From: Gryganskiella cystojenkinii
Taxonomy: Eukaryota > Mortierellomycota > Mortierellomycetes > Mortierellales > Mortierellaceae
Direction: 5' to 3'
Length of the DNA stretch: 31,443 bases
Assembly (NCBI GenBank): GCA_015852425.1
Contig: JAAAIG010000362.1
Coordinates: forward strand, 4,445-35,887
In this document: positions 1 through 10,949 of the stretch, one piece after another
How positions within the stretch are numbered: position 1 is the stretch's first letter
How the letters are laid out: each line of letters starts with the position of its first letter
Notes under the pieces: model-generated
The model's input: the letters and a program-made list of their open reading frames with translations, nothing else
What the model was told of the DNA's origin: nothing
Database searches by the model: none
Program-made: the position numbers and the translations under genes

Positions 1-177
1 TTTTTTAGAGTCGGCATGAAAATTACCTCCAGGAGATCCACCCATGTCAGGGACAGTAGCATTAATCGAGATGGGTTCCGCGAGAACTGTGCAGGATGTG
101 AACGAGCATGAGAGGTAGCAGAGAATGAGAGCCAGATATGCGAAAGGCTGAAACAAGCGTGTAGGTAGAGCAGACAT
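1..177 (-). CDS. Secreted protein, N-terminal part only
   Basis: An open frame runs from an ATG at 177 leftwards to the window edge (59 codons, no stop). The translation begins MSALPTRLFQ and continues into a strongly hydrophobic stretch (about residues 11-33, with AYLALILCYL), followed by a VLAEP-type signal-peptidase-like site near residues 31-35. This is a classic secretory signal peptide. After it come ISINATVPDMGGSPGG, including a possible N-glycosylation site (NAT). The frame stays open to base 1, but a donor-like GGAG|GTAATT near base 30 means the last dozen codons could be intron. No family can be named from so short a piece. The gene is not among the six-frame ORFs of 60 or more residues because it is truncated. 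Confidence 0.6.
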   Translation of the reverse strand, partial: MSALPTRLFQPFAYLALILCYLSCSFTSCTVLAEPISINATVPDMGGSPGGNFHADSKK

Positions 178-692
178 TTGAATACTGATCCAAGTGTTGA
201 GGAAGTAGATGTGTACGTTGATGCAGAGTACTGTTTGGATTGTGGGTGTTTAAGAGTTATACTTGGATTCGAACAGTGGGAAGAAGGCATTCTTATACTT
301 TTCTTCGGTAGGGGCTGTGGGTTACAGCCGTTTTCATATCGAAGATGTTGGCTGTCACGGCACCAAATGTCTTGGCGCTCCACAGGGAGAAACGGACGGC
401 ACCTATTGACTTGCGTTCTCGAGGTTTGGTCATTTCGATGAGGTAATATCCTCATTTATCAATCTTTGGCGCACTTCAGTACTCGTGATCAATGGCGGAA
501 GACATGCGCTAAATATGTCCTTTTCTCGCCAAGTGCTACTTCTTACCTTCGGTTGGAATGCTGTTTATTTAACAAGGCGATATGGCAAATTATTGAGGCC
601 TGTCAGGGTTCATGACTGGTCCTCGTCCTATTGAGTTCTTCGCCAGGCGAGTGGACGTCAGTCTGGGACGACTTTTGCCCTGCCGGTATGTA
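178..692. other. Intergenic: promoter of the left-edge gene and 3' flank of the coiled-coil gene
   Basis: About 515 bases between two genes on the minus strand. It must hold the upstream region of the secreted-protein gene and the 3' UTR of the coiled-coil gene. Short open frames here have no recognisable domain. I see no repeat, tRNA or convincing regulatory motif. Confidence 0.5.
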
Positions 693-2530
693 TCACCTTT
701 TCTCGAGAACTTTTACAGACTGCTCCAGGTCTTTGATACGCCATTGGGCCTGCTGCAGTTCTATCCGAGTCTTGAACATCTCTTCTCGCGCCTGCGACCG
801 CTCTTCATTTGCCCTGGCAACTTGTTCTCTTGATTGAGCGATCTCCTGGTTGGCTTTGGCCAACATTGCGAGCGCCTCCGCTCTTTTGGACTCCAACTCT
901 TTTTGGAAGACCATGATCCGTTCCTGCTGCAGTTCTTGCGCCAATTGTATCATCCGCAAGGATGTTTCGTGTCGCTCCTTGCCCTCCTGCTCCAGCTTGC
1001 ACAAAAGCTCGTCCATCCGAATTTGCTGCTTCCTTGAGTCCCCACAAAGGGTAGTGATTTCTCGGGACAGAGACAACCCCAAAGCGGATTGTGACAAGGA
1101 TAAAAGTGCGTTCTCTGACGGCGCCTGAAGACACGAGGCAGATTCAGATCCTATAGCAGGATGTTGCGTTCCTGAACTAAGAGTCGACAATGGTGGAGCT
1201 GCTGATGCTGTCGTAGATGGTGGTGGCTGTGCATTGTCTGCATGCAATGAAGATGTGACTGACACTGCGGCTAAGCCTGCAAGTTGCTCGGGTTCCGGCG
1301 TTATGTCCATGTCGTCCGAGGTGTCCTCTGCAGTATTAGTGGCTTGGATTTCCAAAGATAGAGCGGGGACAGGCTCCAGCGCAGATCCTCCAGCAGTTCC
1401 GCTCAAGGCAATATGAAGACTATTGACTGCAGTGGCCGACGATGACGTTTTAGGTTCAAGAGGCTTAGATGTTTCCTGCGATGAGGATGTACATATCCTG
1501 GAACCATCGTTGTCATTTTTCTCAACATAAGAATGTCCAGGAGACGGGATCGTGGAGTTTGGAGTCTTTGTTGGTGTTGAGTTTAAATTGCTGGGGCGCG
1601 CGGTTGATTTGGTCGAGGTTTCTTTCTCTGGAGCTGGTTGTGGTGTCGGTAGTGAAAGTATTGCCGATCTTTGAGAAGATGATCGAGGGGATATGGTCGA
1701 AGGGTAGGTCTCGGCTGCAGGCGCAAGCGCACTGGTTTCATTCTGTCCTTCGAGTGTCTCTTCCTTGACTGTGACCATAAAATAAAGTGACGGTTTTGAT
1801 TAGAAGATGCGCTTGTCAAAAAAAAAAAAAAAAAACTTTTACCATTTGGTCGTTCAAAATAGTGTTTTATGTTTGAATTCAGGTTACCTTTGTTAGATGA
1901 GCCGTCGATAGTCCTTTGTCTCTTGTTCGCTCCGTCGTTCTGTGGTAGCTGATGTCTGTGGTTCGAGGACGGCGCAGTCGACTGTTCTTTGTCTCTAATG
2001 ACAGTCTTGTCTTTTGACAAATCCTTCCTTGACTCTTTGTCACTTGTTGACTCTTTATCTTTTGCTGGCTCAGTGTCTTTTTTTGGCGCATGCGCGTCCC
2101 TTACCGGGTCCCTCTCTCCTTTTATGGAGTCTTTGTCTTTTACCGGGTCCCTATGTCCTTTCGTTGCTTCCTTGTCCTTTATTGACCCTCTGTCTTTCGT
2201 CGACTCTGTATTCTTAGTCGTCAAGTCCGTGTCTTTTGTGGAGTCCTTGTCTTTCCTTGCAGGCGGAGGAGAACTTTTCTTGCGGAATCGGCCGCTCCGG
2301 TCCCATGTCTTCTTCTTTGGGTCGTAGTCAGGGTCAAAGTTCTTGCCTCTATAGTTGCTGTTGGGTGGAGGGTGAGTGGGCGAGACAGGCTCAGAGCCCA
2401 CGGACGAGGGCGAGCTGTAACGACCGTAGCGATTGCTGCCAGAATGATCGTGAGGTCGGTAGCTTTGTCTATAGTTGTAGTAGTTGTAGTCGAATCGGTC
2501 GTATCTGGAGTCGCGGTCGGCCGGGGGCAT
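693..2530 (-). CDS. Unknown protein with a charged repeat region and C-terminal coiled coil (2 exons)
   Basis: Exon 1 is 2530-1888 and exon 2 is 1768-693. The 119-nt intron (1887-1769) has donor AAAG|GTAACC and acceptor GGTCACAG|TC, and contains an 18-19 nt homopolymer. The join keeps frame and gives 572 residues. Residues 1-45 are rich in Tyr, Arg and Asp (RYDRFDYNYYNY). About residues 92-184 form a degenerate decamer-like repeat with the theme KDKDS/KDKES. A basic KRQR lies near 203. The middle is Ser/Thr/Pro-rich. Residues about 446-572 are a long, strongly predicted coiled coil rich in Glu, Gln, Arg and Leu. I recognise no family. A scaffold or nuclear RNA-associated role would be guesswork. 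It shares a divergent promoter with the casein kinase gene. Confidence 0.75.
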
Positions 2531-3331
2531 GACGAAGAGAAATGGGGATGGATGGATGGATGGAAGGACCGGAAAGAAAGAGAGAGAGAGATTTTTGTTT
2601 GATGGTGGGAAAATGAATCAACGCCACGTGACCAGAGGATAGAACAAAAAAACAGCAAGGAGACAACAGTAGAGAAGAGAAGAGAACAGAGGGACGGACG
2701 CCGTGGATCAGAGAAGAGATGACGATGGATTCTTTTTTTTTTTTGATTGAGCGGATGAATTTATAGATGGAAAAACTTTTTTTATGGGAGTATGGGAGTA
2801 TGGGAGTATAGGAGAGAGGATGGAGTGGGGGTCGGAAGAAAAGAGGGTGGTTCATTGCGCACCACTGGACAGGTCCCATTTCTTTTCTTATTTTACTTTT
2901 TTCCACATCTTCGCTCCCTCCCTCCTAATCTCATCATTGTCCCTTTCCCTCTCTTTCATCATCGCCTCCATCCTTCCTCTCCACCCCTCCTCTCCCTCCC
3001 TCCATCTCCATCCCTCCCTCTCCATTCATCCCCTCCCTGTTCAATACTCACCCGCTCTCATCTTGCACCCTCTCTAATAATCACCTCTTTACCTCATCGC
3101 CGCATCCTTCTTTTTTCGCCCATCTCTCTTTATCCCGTCCCTCTCGTTGTTGCCTCCTCTTCCCGTTGTCCAATTCCACCGTGTAAGGATTCGACCTTTT
3201 TTCTGGCTCTTGACCTTGATATACGCGGACTGATCGGCTTTAGACTGACCGACACAATACTTCCCCCCTTTGAATCCTCCATCCGCGTACACAATTATGC
3301 TCCTCAATCATTCACCCTATTAGAACACGAC
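2531..3331. promoter_or_regulatory. Divergent intergenic region with a CT-rich tract
   Basis: This 801-base region separates the ATG of the coiled-coil gene (minus) from that of the casein kinase (plus). It contains GA-rich repeats near 2575-2592, a T run near 2731-2743, a triple GGGAGTAT-type short tandem near 2784-2810 and a pyrimidine-rich stretch at about 2910-3070 (CTCCCTCC-type). CT-rich tracts on the coding strand are common core-promoter elements in filamentous fungi. No TATA box stands out. Transcription starts cannot be placed. Confidence 0.45.
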
Positions 3332-6288
3332 ATGAGCACCAGCTCCCATAGCACCCACTCCTCCTCCAACGTTGTGGGAGTCCATTACAGAGTCGGCAAG
3401 AAGATTGGTGAAGGCAGTTTCGGCATTATCTACGAAGGCAAGTCTCCATCCTGCTCATTTACCCACACGATAAACCCAGAAAAAAAGCAATAGCGAGAGC
3501 CACTATTTTTTTCTATTACCTTTCTTTACAAATATAAACATACAAAGCCGTCTAACTTGTCTCGTTATCGATCCAAACCACACAGGCACCAACCTTCTCA
3601 ACAACCAGCAAGTCGCCATCAAGTTCGAGCCGAGAAAGAGCGATGCACCCCAACTCCGAGATGAGTACCGGACATACAAGATCTTGGCTGGCTCGAGTAA
3701 GTATTTCTTTAGTTACCCTGTCGTTGTCCTTTGCATCTGCTTCCGACTTTTTTAGCGGCCAACATACCTATCATCATTGGCTCCACCGCTCTGCACCCAT
3801 TCGCAACTTTTTTTTCAGGAACGTGGATATGACAGCACATACTGGGATGGAAACGCAGGGGCACTCGTGGACAATGATACTTCTCTCCTCGATCCACAAA
3901 CAAAAAAAAAAAAAAAAAAAAAAGCTTTTTTTGGTGGCATGAGAGCATCGAGCAGACCGGCGAAAATGACGTCTGCTGACAAGCCGAGGCAGGAACACAA
4001 CAAACAACTTAGCAAAATGGAAAATCCAAAAGAGAGTGATTGAGTGCGTGTGAGAGAATCCTTTTGCGTTTCCAAATTTTCTTTTGTTGTGTATGCTGAT
4101 GGTCCTTGTGCTCGACATCATGCACAGTTGTGCCCCTGTGTTCCTTGCACCAGAGGACAGAGTCCGATAATCTTCGGGAGGGATTTTTTTTTATTGGACC
4201 GCAGGAACTGCTTCGATGGCGGAGACTACACAGCCAGTGTCAATGACCATGTTGGCAGGTTGACGGTGCGGACAATGGTGAAGTTGTTCGTTTTTAACCG
4301 CAATGTTTGCGCGTGTGTTCTTGTGTGTTTTTGTTCGCCTTTAGGGGTGTGCTTTGGTGACGAGTGTTCGTACATCATTAAGGGGGAGAGTACACGCCTT
4401 TGCCATCATCGTGATGTTTTGGGGACCTTATCTTGCCAATTGGCCAGAGTATGTGGAGTTGCCTTCTTCTCCCCCGTTCTACTGGATACTTGAATATGTC
4501 CGTTCCTGCAAGAAAGGGAATGATGTCGCAGGTGTCTGTGTTCTTGTGCTACCAGGGGTTGCGTCGACTGTCCCAACCCACATTGATGTCTTTTTTTTTG
4601 GTTTTCTTTCGGCCACTATGCACACAGTCTCTAAAGTGTTCAACTCACACTCTTTTCCTTCTTTTTCTTTTTGGCCTCTCACCATAGCTGGAATCCCCAA
4701 TGCGTTCTACTTTGGACAGGAGGGACTTCATAACATCTTGTGCATCGACTTGCTCGGACCGTCATTGGAGGATCTTTTTGATATGTGTGGACGCAAGTTT
4801 ACAATCAAGACCGTAGTCATGGTTGCCAAGCAGATGGTAGGACTGGATTTATGACCGATGATAAATTCACGCTTTTAACTGTCCTTACGCGACGTCTTCC
4901 TGGTTGTTCTGACTCGCATTTCACTTGTCACTGATAGCTTTCTCGGGTACAAACCATCCACGAAAAGAATCTTATTTACCGCGACATCAAGCCAGACAAT
5001 TTTTTGGTTGGCAAACCTCACAGCAAGCACGCCAATCTCGTTCATGTCGTCGACTTTGGAATGGCGAAGCAATACCGGGATCCCAAGACCAAGCAGCATA
5101 TACCTTACCGCGAGCGCAAGTCTCTCAGTGGAACCGCTCGTTACATGAGTATCAATACCCATCTTGGTCGAGGTAATACGAATGGCAAAGAATCGTAACA
5201 CGTCGAGCAGAGTGCATAGTATAGTTGCTGATATTGACCATGTTCACATGAATAATAGAGCAATCCAGACGCGATGATCTAGAGGCAATGGGGCATGTAT
5301 TCATGTACTTTCTGCGTGGAGGTCTTCCTTGGCAAGGACTCAAGGCTGCAACAAACAAGCAAAAGTATGAAAAGATTGGTGAAAAGAAACAGTCGACACC
5401 AATCAAAGAACTTTGCGAGGGATTCCCAGGTAAGTGAGCCTGTCGAATTGCTTTCCAGTCATGTCCAAGGAAGGGGTTTCCACGAGTTTGATTGCTAACG
5501 ACATCCATGACGTTAATCGCTACTTAGAAGAGTTTGGTATCTACCTTAACTATGTCCGAAAGTTGTCCTTTGAGGAGACGCCTGACTACGACTTTTTGAG
5601 AGACTTGTTCACAAAAGCTTTGAAGAGCATGAATGAAGTCGAGGACGGAGTGTACGACTGGATGCTGCTCAACAACGGCAAGGGCTGGGAGTCGGAATTA
5701 GACGTAAGTCTTACTTAGACTTCATTCTCGATGATCCTCGAGATGTGCTTGATTATATTTTGTGAGGACAATCTAACGTTTTATTGCCGTTCTCTCTCTG
5801 ATTCTCTGTAGTACTCAACAAACAATCCACTCCATGCCTCCGCCAATCACCACCATCTGCACAACGCTCATCACCACCATTCGTCTCGCGACCCCCATTC
5901 TCAGTCGCAGCGACAACTTCAGCAAACCCAGCAAGCGTTGCAGTCTGCGCAATTATCAGGTCAGAATGGTGGCCTCAAAGCAAGCCCTAGGCAGCCTGCC
6001 GTGTTGGTTCACAGTAACTCAAAACTGAAGCACAAACAAAGTACCTCGCACGCAGCGCAAGCGACTGCAGGAGCTACTGGAGCGAACGTCGTGACAGAGA
6101 ACTCACCAGCAGGCACGGATCAAGATTTGTTGCGGGAGCAAGGATATAGTCGAGTTGCGCCTACTACTGGACAGCAGCAACAGCCAGCTCAACACGACGG
6201 TCAACATGTAATGGATGGCAGCCAGAAGAAGAAGGGTTTCTGGAACAAGCTTATGGGCGTCATCACCTGCAGTAAGTGGACGGCATAG
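3332..6288 (+). CDS. YCK2: Casein kinase I, YCK1/YCK2-like, palmitoylated plasma-membrane type (7 exons)
   Basis: Exons: 3332-3437, 3586-3696, 4688-4836, 4938-5172, 5259-5429, 5528-5703, 5812-6288. They give 474 residues in one frame. Kinase domain about 18-315: glycine loop GEGSFG at 26-31, catalytic lysine K48 (VAIKFEP), YRDIKPDN with D138, and DFG with D161. The CK1 signatures [11 protein letters not shown] and [20 protein letters not shown] are present, with [18 protein letters not shown] after them. These match yeast Yck1/2 and animal CK1-gamma best. Family members are constitutive Ser/Thr kinases at the plasma membrane, acting in nutrient sensing, morphogenesis and endocytosis. Residues 318-474 are a His/Gln/Ser-rich tail ending near a cysteine (GVITC), where palmitoylation would be expected. 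Oddities: intron 1 is GC-AG, intron 2 is 991 nt, and a strong donor sits just before the stop (see findings), so the real stop may be at 6455. Confidence 0.93.
3438..3585 (+). other. GC-AG intron 1 of the casein kinase gene
   Basis: The donor reads GAAG|GCAAGT and the acceptor CCACACAG|GCACC. Only this junction rebuilds the conserved [20 protein letters not shown] segment in frame. The GC donor has otherwise perfect consensus context, as is usual for the rare GC-AG class of U2 introns. Confidence 0.85.
3697..4687 (+). other. Unusually long intron 2 (991 nt) of the casein kinase gene
   Basis: The donor is TCGA|GTAAGT and the acceptor ACCATAG|CTGG; the flanking protein reads continuously as [15 protein letters not shown]. 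Other introns in this window are about 77-234 nt, so this one stands out. It contains an A22 run at 3902-3923 directly followed by GC and T7. Open frames inside it have no recognisable domain. I saw no tRNA or clear snoRNA. Confidence 0.8.
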
Positions 6289-6626
6289 ATACTTTTGCTA
6301 TGTTCTTTTTTTATTGCCTGTTTTCTCTTGAGGCGTGGTTGTCGTTTTTGGGTGGGTGGTCAAAAGATGTCATTGTTATTCACGAAGTTATTGTTCCACC
6401 GCACGGCACCTCCTTTCCCCCCCTCTTTCATACCTCTTTTTCTATGCTAGGCTAAGAACCATTTGGTCGTCCAGAGAGAGTTGAGGAAGGGAGAGATCGT
6501 TTTGGAGGTTCCCTCATTTTGTTTCCCGTTCCCAATTATCTCCACCTTTTATTTATTCGTAATATCAACTTAACTTAATTAATAATACTGTATGACTTTC
6601 TGTCCAATAATACGTAATTATATGTT

Positions 6627-6683
<57 letters not shown>

Positions 6684-6920
6684 TGGAAGTAAATGTAGTG
6701 TCAATAATGCGAACAGCGCTAACTCTCGTCCTTCTCGGTTGTTCTCCCTGACAGATCACCCAACAACGACGGATTGAAAGACTGTCCCTGTCTTTTCCCC
6801 AGCCAATGAAAATGAAATTTAAAAAATAATAAAGATCTTTCTTCCCCTCATCACTCGCTCCCATTCTTCTCCATCTACCAGCGTAGAGGTGTGGGTCCAT
6901 CCTTGTCTGCAATCTCCCCA
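6289..6920. other. Intergenic between casein kinase and J-protein genes
   Basis: It holds the kinase 3' region, including a plausible last intron 6272-6450, a pyrimidine-rich stretch at 6402-6446, a long AG microsatellite, and the J-protein promoter. No gene of its own was seen. Confidence 0.5.
6635..6680. repeat. (AG)23 dinucleotide microsatellite
   Basis: An uninterrupted run of 23 AG units, preceded by an imperfect GAGAGA at 6627-6633. It lies about 240 bases upstream of the J-protein start and is likely length-variable among strains. Confidence 0.95.
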
Positions 6921-9896
6921 ATGAGCAAGGACTACTACGCAACCCTCGGTGTCTCATGCAATGCCGACATAAACGAGCTCAAACAGGCTTACCGTCAGCT
7001 GGCCCGGCAGTACCACCCTGATAAGGTAACCATCCTTTGCATAACCACAACAATATGCAGACTCAAAATACTTAATATAGACACTCTCGTTCCCACCGAC
7101 AGAACACTGCTCCCGAGGCTACAGACAAGTTCCAGGCCATTTCAGACGCTTACACGTTTCTCGCTGATCCTGACAAACGCAAGACTTTTGACAAGACTTA
7201 TCGGCCTACTGCAGCAACTGCCCGCAAATCCGCACCTCCTCCTACACGACCAACTGCAACACCAAGGGCGACGCCAGGACCAAGGGCCACTGCATTCGCT
7301 CCTAAGCACCCGTTGAGTTCATCGTTCAAACCAAGCACTGATACAGAGAGACCTATACGTGATTTACCGAAGAGGTTCCAAAAGACATCCGCACCTCCTC
7401 ACCACATTTTTTCCGTTTTTGAACAGCCGAGCAAGGCTGGGGGGACCCCAGGTACAGGAACAGGAACAAGCACAGCTGGATATGAGGCCAGGGGGTCAAG
7501 ACCTAAAACTCCTCCTCCGCCAACAAAACAAGCGCCAACCCCGGATCGTCCTCTCTTTACGGCCGGGGTATATTTTGGATCGGGACATTTTGGACAGCGA
7601 CCTTTCGGTCAGGGGCAAGAGCAGCAATCAGCATCATCACCAACTTGGAAAAACGCCCCAGTGCCACCGGCAAAGTCAGCAGCGCAGACGCAAGAAGCAC
7701 CCTCCAAGTTTACTTCAAGACCTTTTGCTGTTGGAGCAGGTAAGGTGATCTGTTTCGATTTTAGTCCATTGAGTTGAAAGGACACTGTACACTGTACATT
7801 GCTAACCCTCTCGCTCGCTCGCTCGCTTTCTCTCATCATTTTTAGATGGAGGAGTACCTAAACCATGGTGGGAAGGACCACTTCCAACGACTCAAAATCA
7901 GAGTCAGACTCATGGACCGACAGCCACACCAGCTGTGTCGACAAGGGGCTCAATCCCAACTACTGTACCTCCGCCTTTTGCCAGCACCACACTCTCTGGA
8001 AACAAGTCGACACCAGTCGTGTCGCGGGCAGCTGGGGGAGCTGCAGGTTCAGAAGCAGCAGCAGCAGCACGGCCAATGCCCAACGGAGCAACGACGGACG
8101 GTGGCATAGCCGACAAAAATCCAAGCAGAGACAGGAGCTCGAATGGCCATTCCAACTATTTTTCATTTACTACAGGCACACCGGTTGCCGGTACGGCGTC
8201 AAGCACTGCAGCTGACAAAAATACGACCTTCTCAAGCACTAAAGCCACAACGAATCTGTCACCTAGTCCCTTTACCTTCACAACGGCTACCCAGCCTGCT
8301 GGCTCGGCTTTTGCCAACCCAGGGCTAGGACGTGAAGGTAATACCGCCTTTGCAGATACAGCAAAGCCATATCCTTGGCCAAGTAATCTTTTTCCTTCTA
8401 CGAATGCGGCGACCCAAACCGCTACAGGTGCACCATTCACTAGCCCTGGGATAGGAACCGGGACCAATGCGACCCCATCCGGCACATCAAATACAAGTCC
8501 ATGGAATTTCACACCTGTCAGTGCAACACAAGCGGCAAGCACAGCGCCGTCAAATAGTTCAGCAGAGGGAGCAACAGGAGCATCAACGACAAGCCCATTT
8601 AGTTTCAGGGACACAACACAGGATTGGACAAATATATTCGGACCTGCAACACCAGCTACGAGTGCGAAAGAACATGGCGCCAGGGCGACCTCTGCACTCT
8701 TCACCGAAACAGCTCCATTTTCGTCCACAACAGCAGCACAGGCCGCCAGTACGATATCAAGCTCTCCGACCGGAAACAGGACTACCACCTCGACCTCAAC
8801 AAAGGCTGCTCCATGGCCATCACCCGGAAAGGCATCGACGGGTGGTACTAGAACTGACTCATCCCACAAAAAAACCACAAACACTACCGCGCCTAATTCG
8901 ACGACAACAAATCCATGGGCTGATCTGCAGGCCAAATTTGAGGCCTTGAACGTGAAAAGAAAACACAGTGCAGGATCGGCTCCAACGTGGGATGAAGTGA
9001 AGGCGATGTACGAGTCTATGGATCAGGACAAGAACCCGAAGGCGGCCGGCGGCACAAACAACGCCACTACCAATCCTGGAAACAGCTGTTCGGAAACCGA
9101 TCGCAAGAGTCCCTCCAACAGCACGGCCACTGATAACAATACACATAGCAACGTCAGCGGTGATTTCGAAGTCTTCCAGTCAAACGTTCCGGTGCGTGTC
9201 GTGACACTCCCAGTATCGATTTTGGATCTTTTCCATGGAACATTCAAGACTGTGACGGTTCATCGTTTACTTCGACCTGGATCGAGTCGGCCCGCTCAAT
9301 GGACAGTTCAAATACAAATCCAAGCTGGATGGAATGCTGGAACAAAGGTGCGATACAAGGGCGAAGGCAGCGATATCTTCCTGTTCGGACAGCCTCTCAA
9401 GGTTGATGGTAATTCAAATGCGCCATCGCCATCGAATCCGGTCAATACCATGAGTGGCAGCAGTCTCAACTGGGTGATCGAAGATTTGGAGTTTGTAATA
9501 GAGGAAGAACCGCACCCTATCTATAGGAGACAAGGCGATGACTTGTTGATGGATGTTCCAATCACGTTGTTGGAGGCACTGTTTGGAGGATTTCATCGAA
9601 GGATAAGGATTCCACAGAAACGAGATATTACTGCTGCGTCAACCTACTCGGGTTTCTCAACAAACCAGAGTTATGACGAGGACGTAACCCATGTGGAAGT
9701 GATGCGGGGGCATCGTCAAGGGGTTATCCAGTCTGGGGAAGAACAAGTCTTTATTGGAAAGGGTATGCCTTTACCACTATCGCGTCGCAAGAAAGCGGGC
9801 TCAAAGGAAAGTGGGGATCTGCGAGTCGTATTCAAGGTCAAGCTACCAACATTGAGTGTGAAGCAGGAGGATATCCTCAGAGACGTCCTGATCTGA
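6921..9896 (+). CDS. Class B (Sis1-like) J-domain co-chaperone with very long low-complexity linker (3 exons)
   Basis: Exons: 6921-7025, 7103-7739, 7846-9896, giving 930 residues. Residues 1-68 are a complete J domain (DYYATLGV start, HPD at 32-34, DPDKRKTFD near the end) that would stimulate Hsp70 ATPase. Residues about 693-925 match the two-lobed substrate-binding C-terminal domain of Sis1/DNAJB1 ([63 protein letters not shown]). No CxxCxGxG zinc finger is present, so it is class B, not Ydj1-like. Between them lie about 620 residues rich in Ser, Thr, Pro, Ala and Asn with scattered aromatic motifs ([21 protein letters not shown]). Sis1 is about 350 residues, so the linker is the unusual part. 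Both splice junctions preserve frame. It is probably cytosolic or nuclear; no signal peptide is seen. Confidence 0.9.
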
Positions 9897-10949
9897 TATT
9901 CGTCCTCTGAGAATACAAAAAAAAAATAAAAAACATCCCATGTTGCATAGAAGGTGATGCACGACCGACCACACCAAAAATATCCTGCTTCCTCTCTTAC
10001 TAATCCTCTTCGTGATCGCCCTCGTTGTTCATCCCTTTTGAAGAGGACTACATGGTCATACAAGCCTTGGCGATGACCTTGTTTCCCTGCAATTGGTACG
10101 TTCCTACCCTCGCCGACCAAAGTGAACACATTTTCTACGCCAGTTTTATTCCAAGTTCTATCATCTAGCTGCTCACGCAGCACGCTCCCTGGTTTTATGA
10201 TTTGGCTTGGCAATGCAACTGCTAGTCTTCAGCTACGTATCTCCAAGGCGTTTCAACCCAGCAAACTCATGTGCTTCATCAGCTGTTGTCTTGACGTCCC
10301 GACGCGGGGAAGGGATGTGGCTCGCTGGACTCTGTCAGCTCTGGAGAGGTTTAGGTGACGCCTGAGGACAACTCTGCTTTCCATCGTCTATTCTCTTCAA
10401 TCTTTGGAAGTTTTTCAGTTATTCACGCCGTTCTAGTTGCCTTAGCCCTATAGACCTCGGTGATTTCAATTGATGGCTCTTTATTCCCATGACAGTTTCT
10501 TTAATGCAGATAGATCTTGAAGTTTCTATCAGCAACCAGAATCGACGCCTATCGCATTTTCATTGGAACAGAACGGGCAGTGACCGACAAATGACAATAT
10601 TCTATTGTGCGACCCTGTATAGGTTCTCTATCATCGAGATTGCTCAGTTCACCTTGGTTCTTCGTTGTCGCAATGGCAGTCGACTGGACCTGAACACCCA
10701 CTAGTATTTTGTAGTGTGTATTCTGCCTGTGATGCCACTTTATCCAACGATGGTCAACAAGACTCCTTCACATCAGAGCAAGGGCTAGACGAAGTGTGGC
10801 AGACGTGGTCGATGTAACGTGCTATCTATAAAATGTTAGTAATGGGCATACTCTTTAAAATGTGCCTTTATTGTTATTGCTACTTGAGACGGTTAAACAA
10901 ACAGAAAAAATCTTTATACCAGTAATAAATCCTTCTGATATCCATCGTT
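9897..10949. other. Convergent intergenic region with possible minus-strand gene relic
   Basis: This lies between the 3' ends of the J-protein gene (plus) and the unknown gene (minus). The J-protein 3' flank has an A-rich AAAAATAAAAAAC at about 9917-9933 that could serve polyadenylation. The rest contains no intact gene; its minus strand carries interrupted open stretches described separately. Confidence 0.5.
10290..10768 (-). pseudogene. Possible decayed coding sequence, family unknown
   Basis: One minus-strand frame reads as protein-like segments separated by in-frame stops. About 70 codons are open around 10770-10555 (with GELSNLDDREP). They are followed by shorter segments containing SIEITEVYRAKATR, KLPKIEENRRWKAE and SPELTESSEPHPFPASG. 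The composition looks like real protein, but stops recur every 20-70 codons and no start or splice signals rescue it. A second open minus frame at 9716-10213 may be part of the same relic. No family recognised; chance is a real alternative. Confidence 0.25.

Noticed and set aside
2792..3331. Long in-frame N-terminal extension of the first kinase exon
   Set aside because: The extension is Pro/Ser/Leu low-complexity from a CT-rich promoter; the ATG at 3332 sits just before the kinase domain as in the family.
4044..4493. 149-residue open frame inside the long kinase intron
   Set aside because: No domain, and the kinase exons splice cleanly around it; Cys/Val-rich composition is typical of random T/G-rich sequence.
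8156..8935. 259-residue minus-strand open frame opposite the J-protein linker
   Set aside because: Rich in Val, Ala and Gly, as expected from reading a Ser/Thr/Pro/Ala-coding sequence backwards; the plus frame continues through conserved domains.
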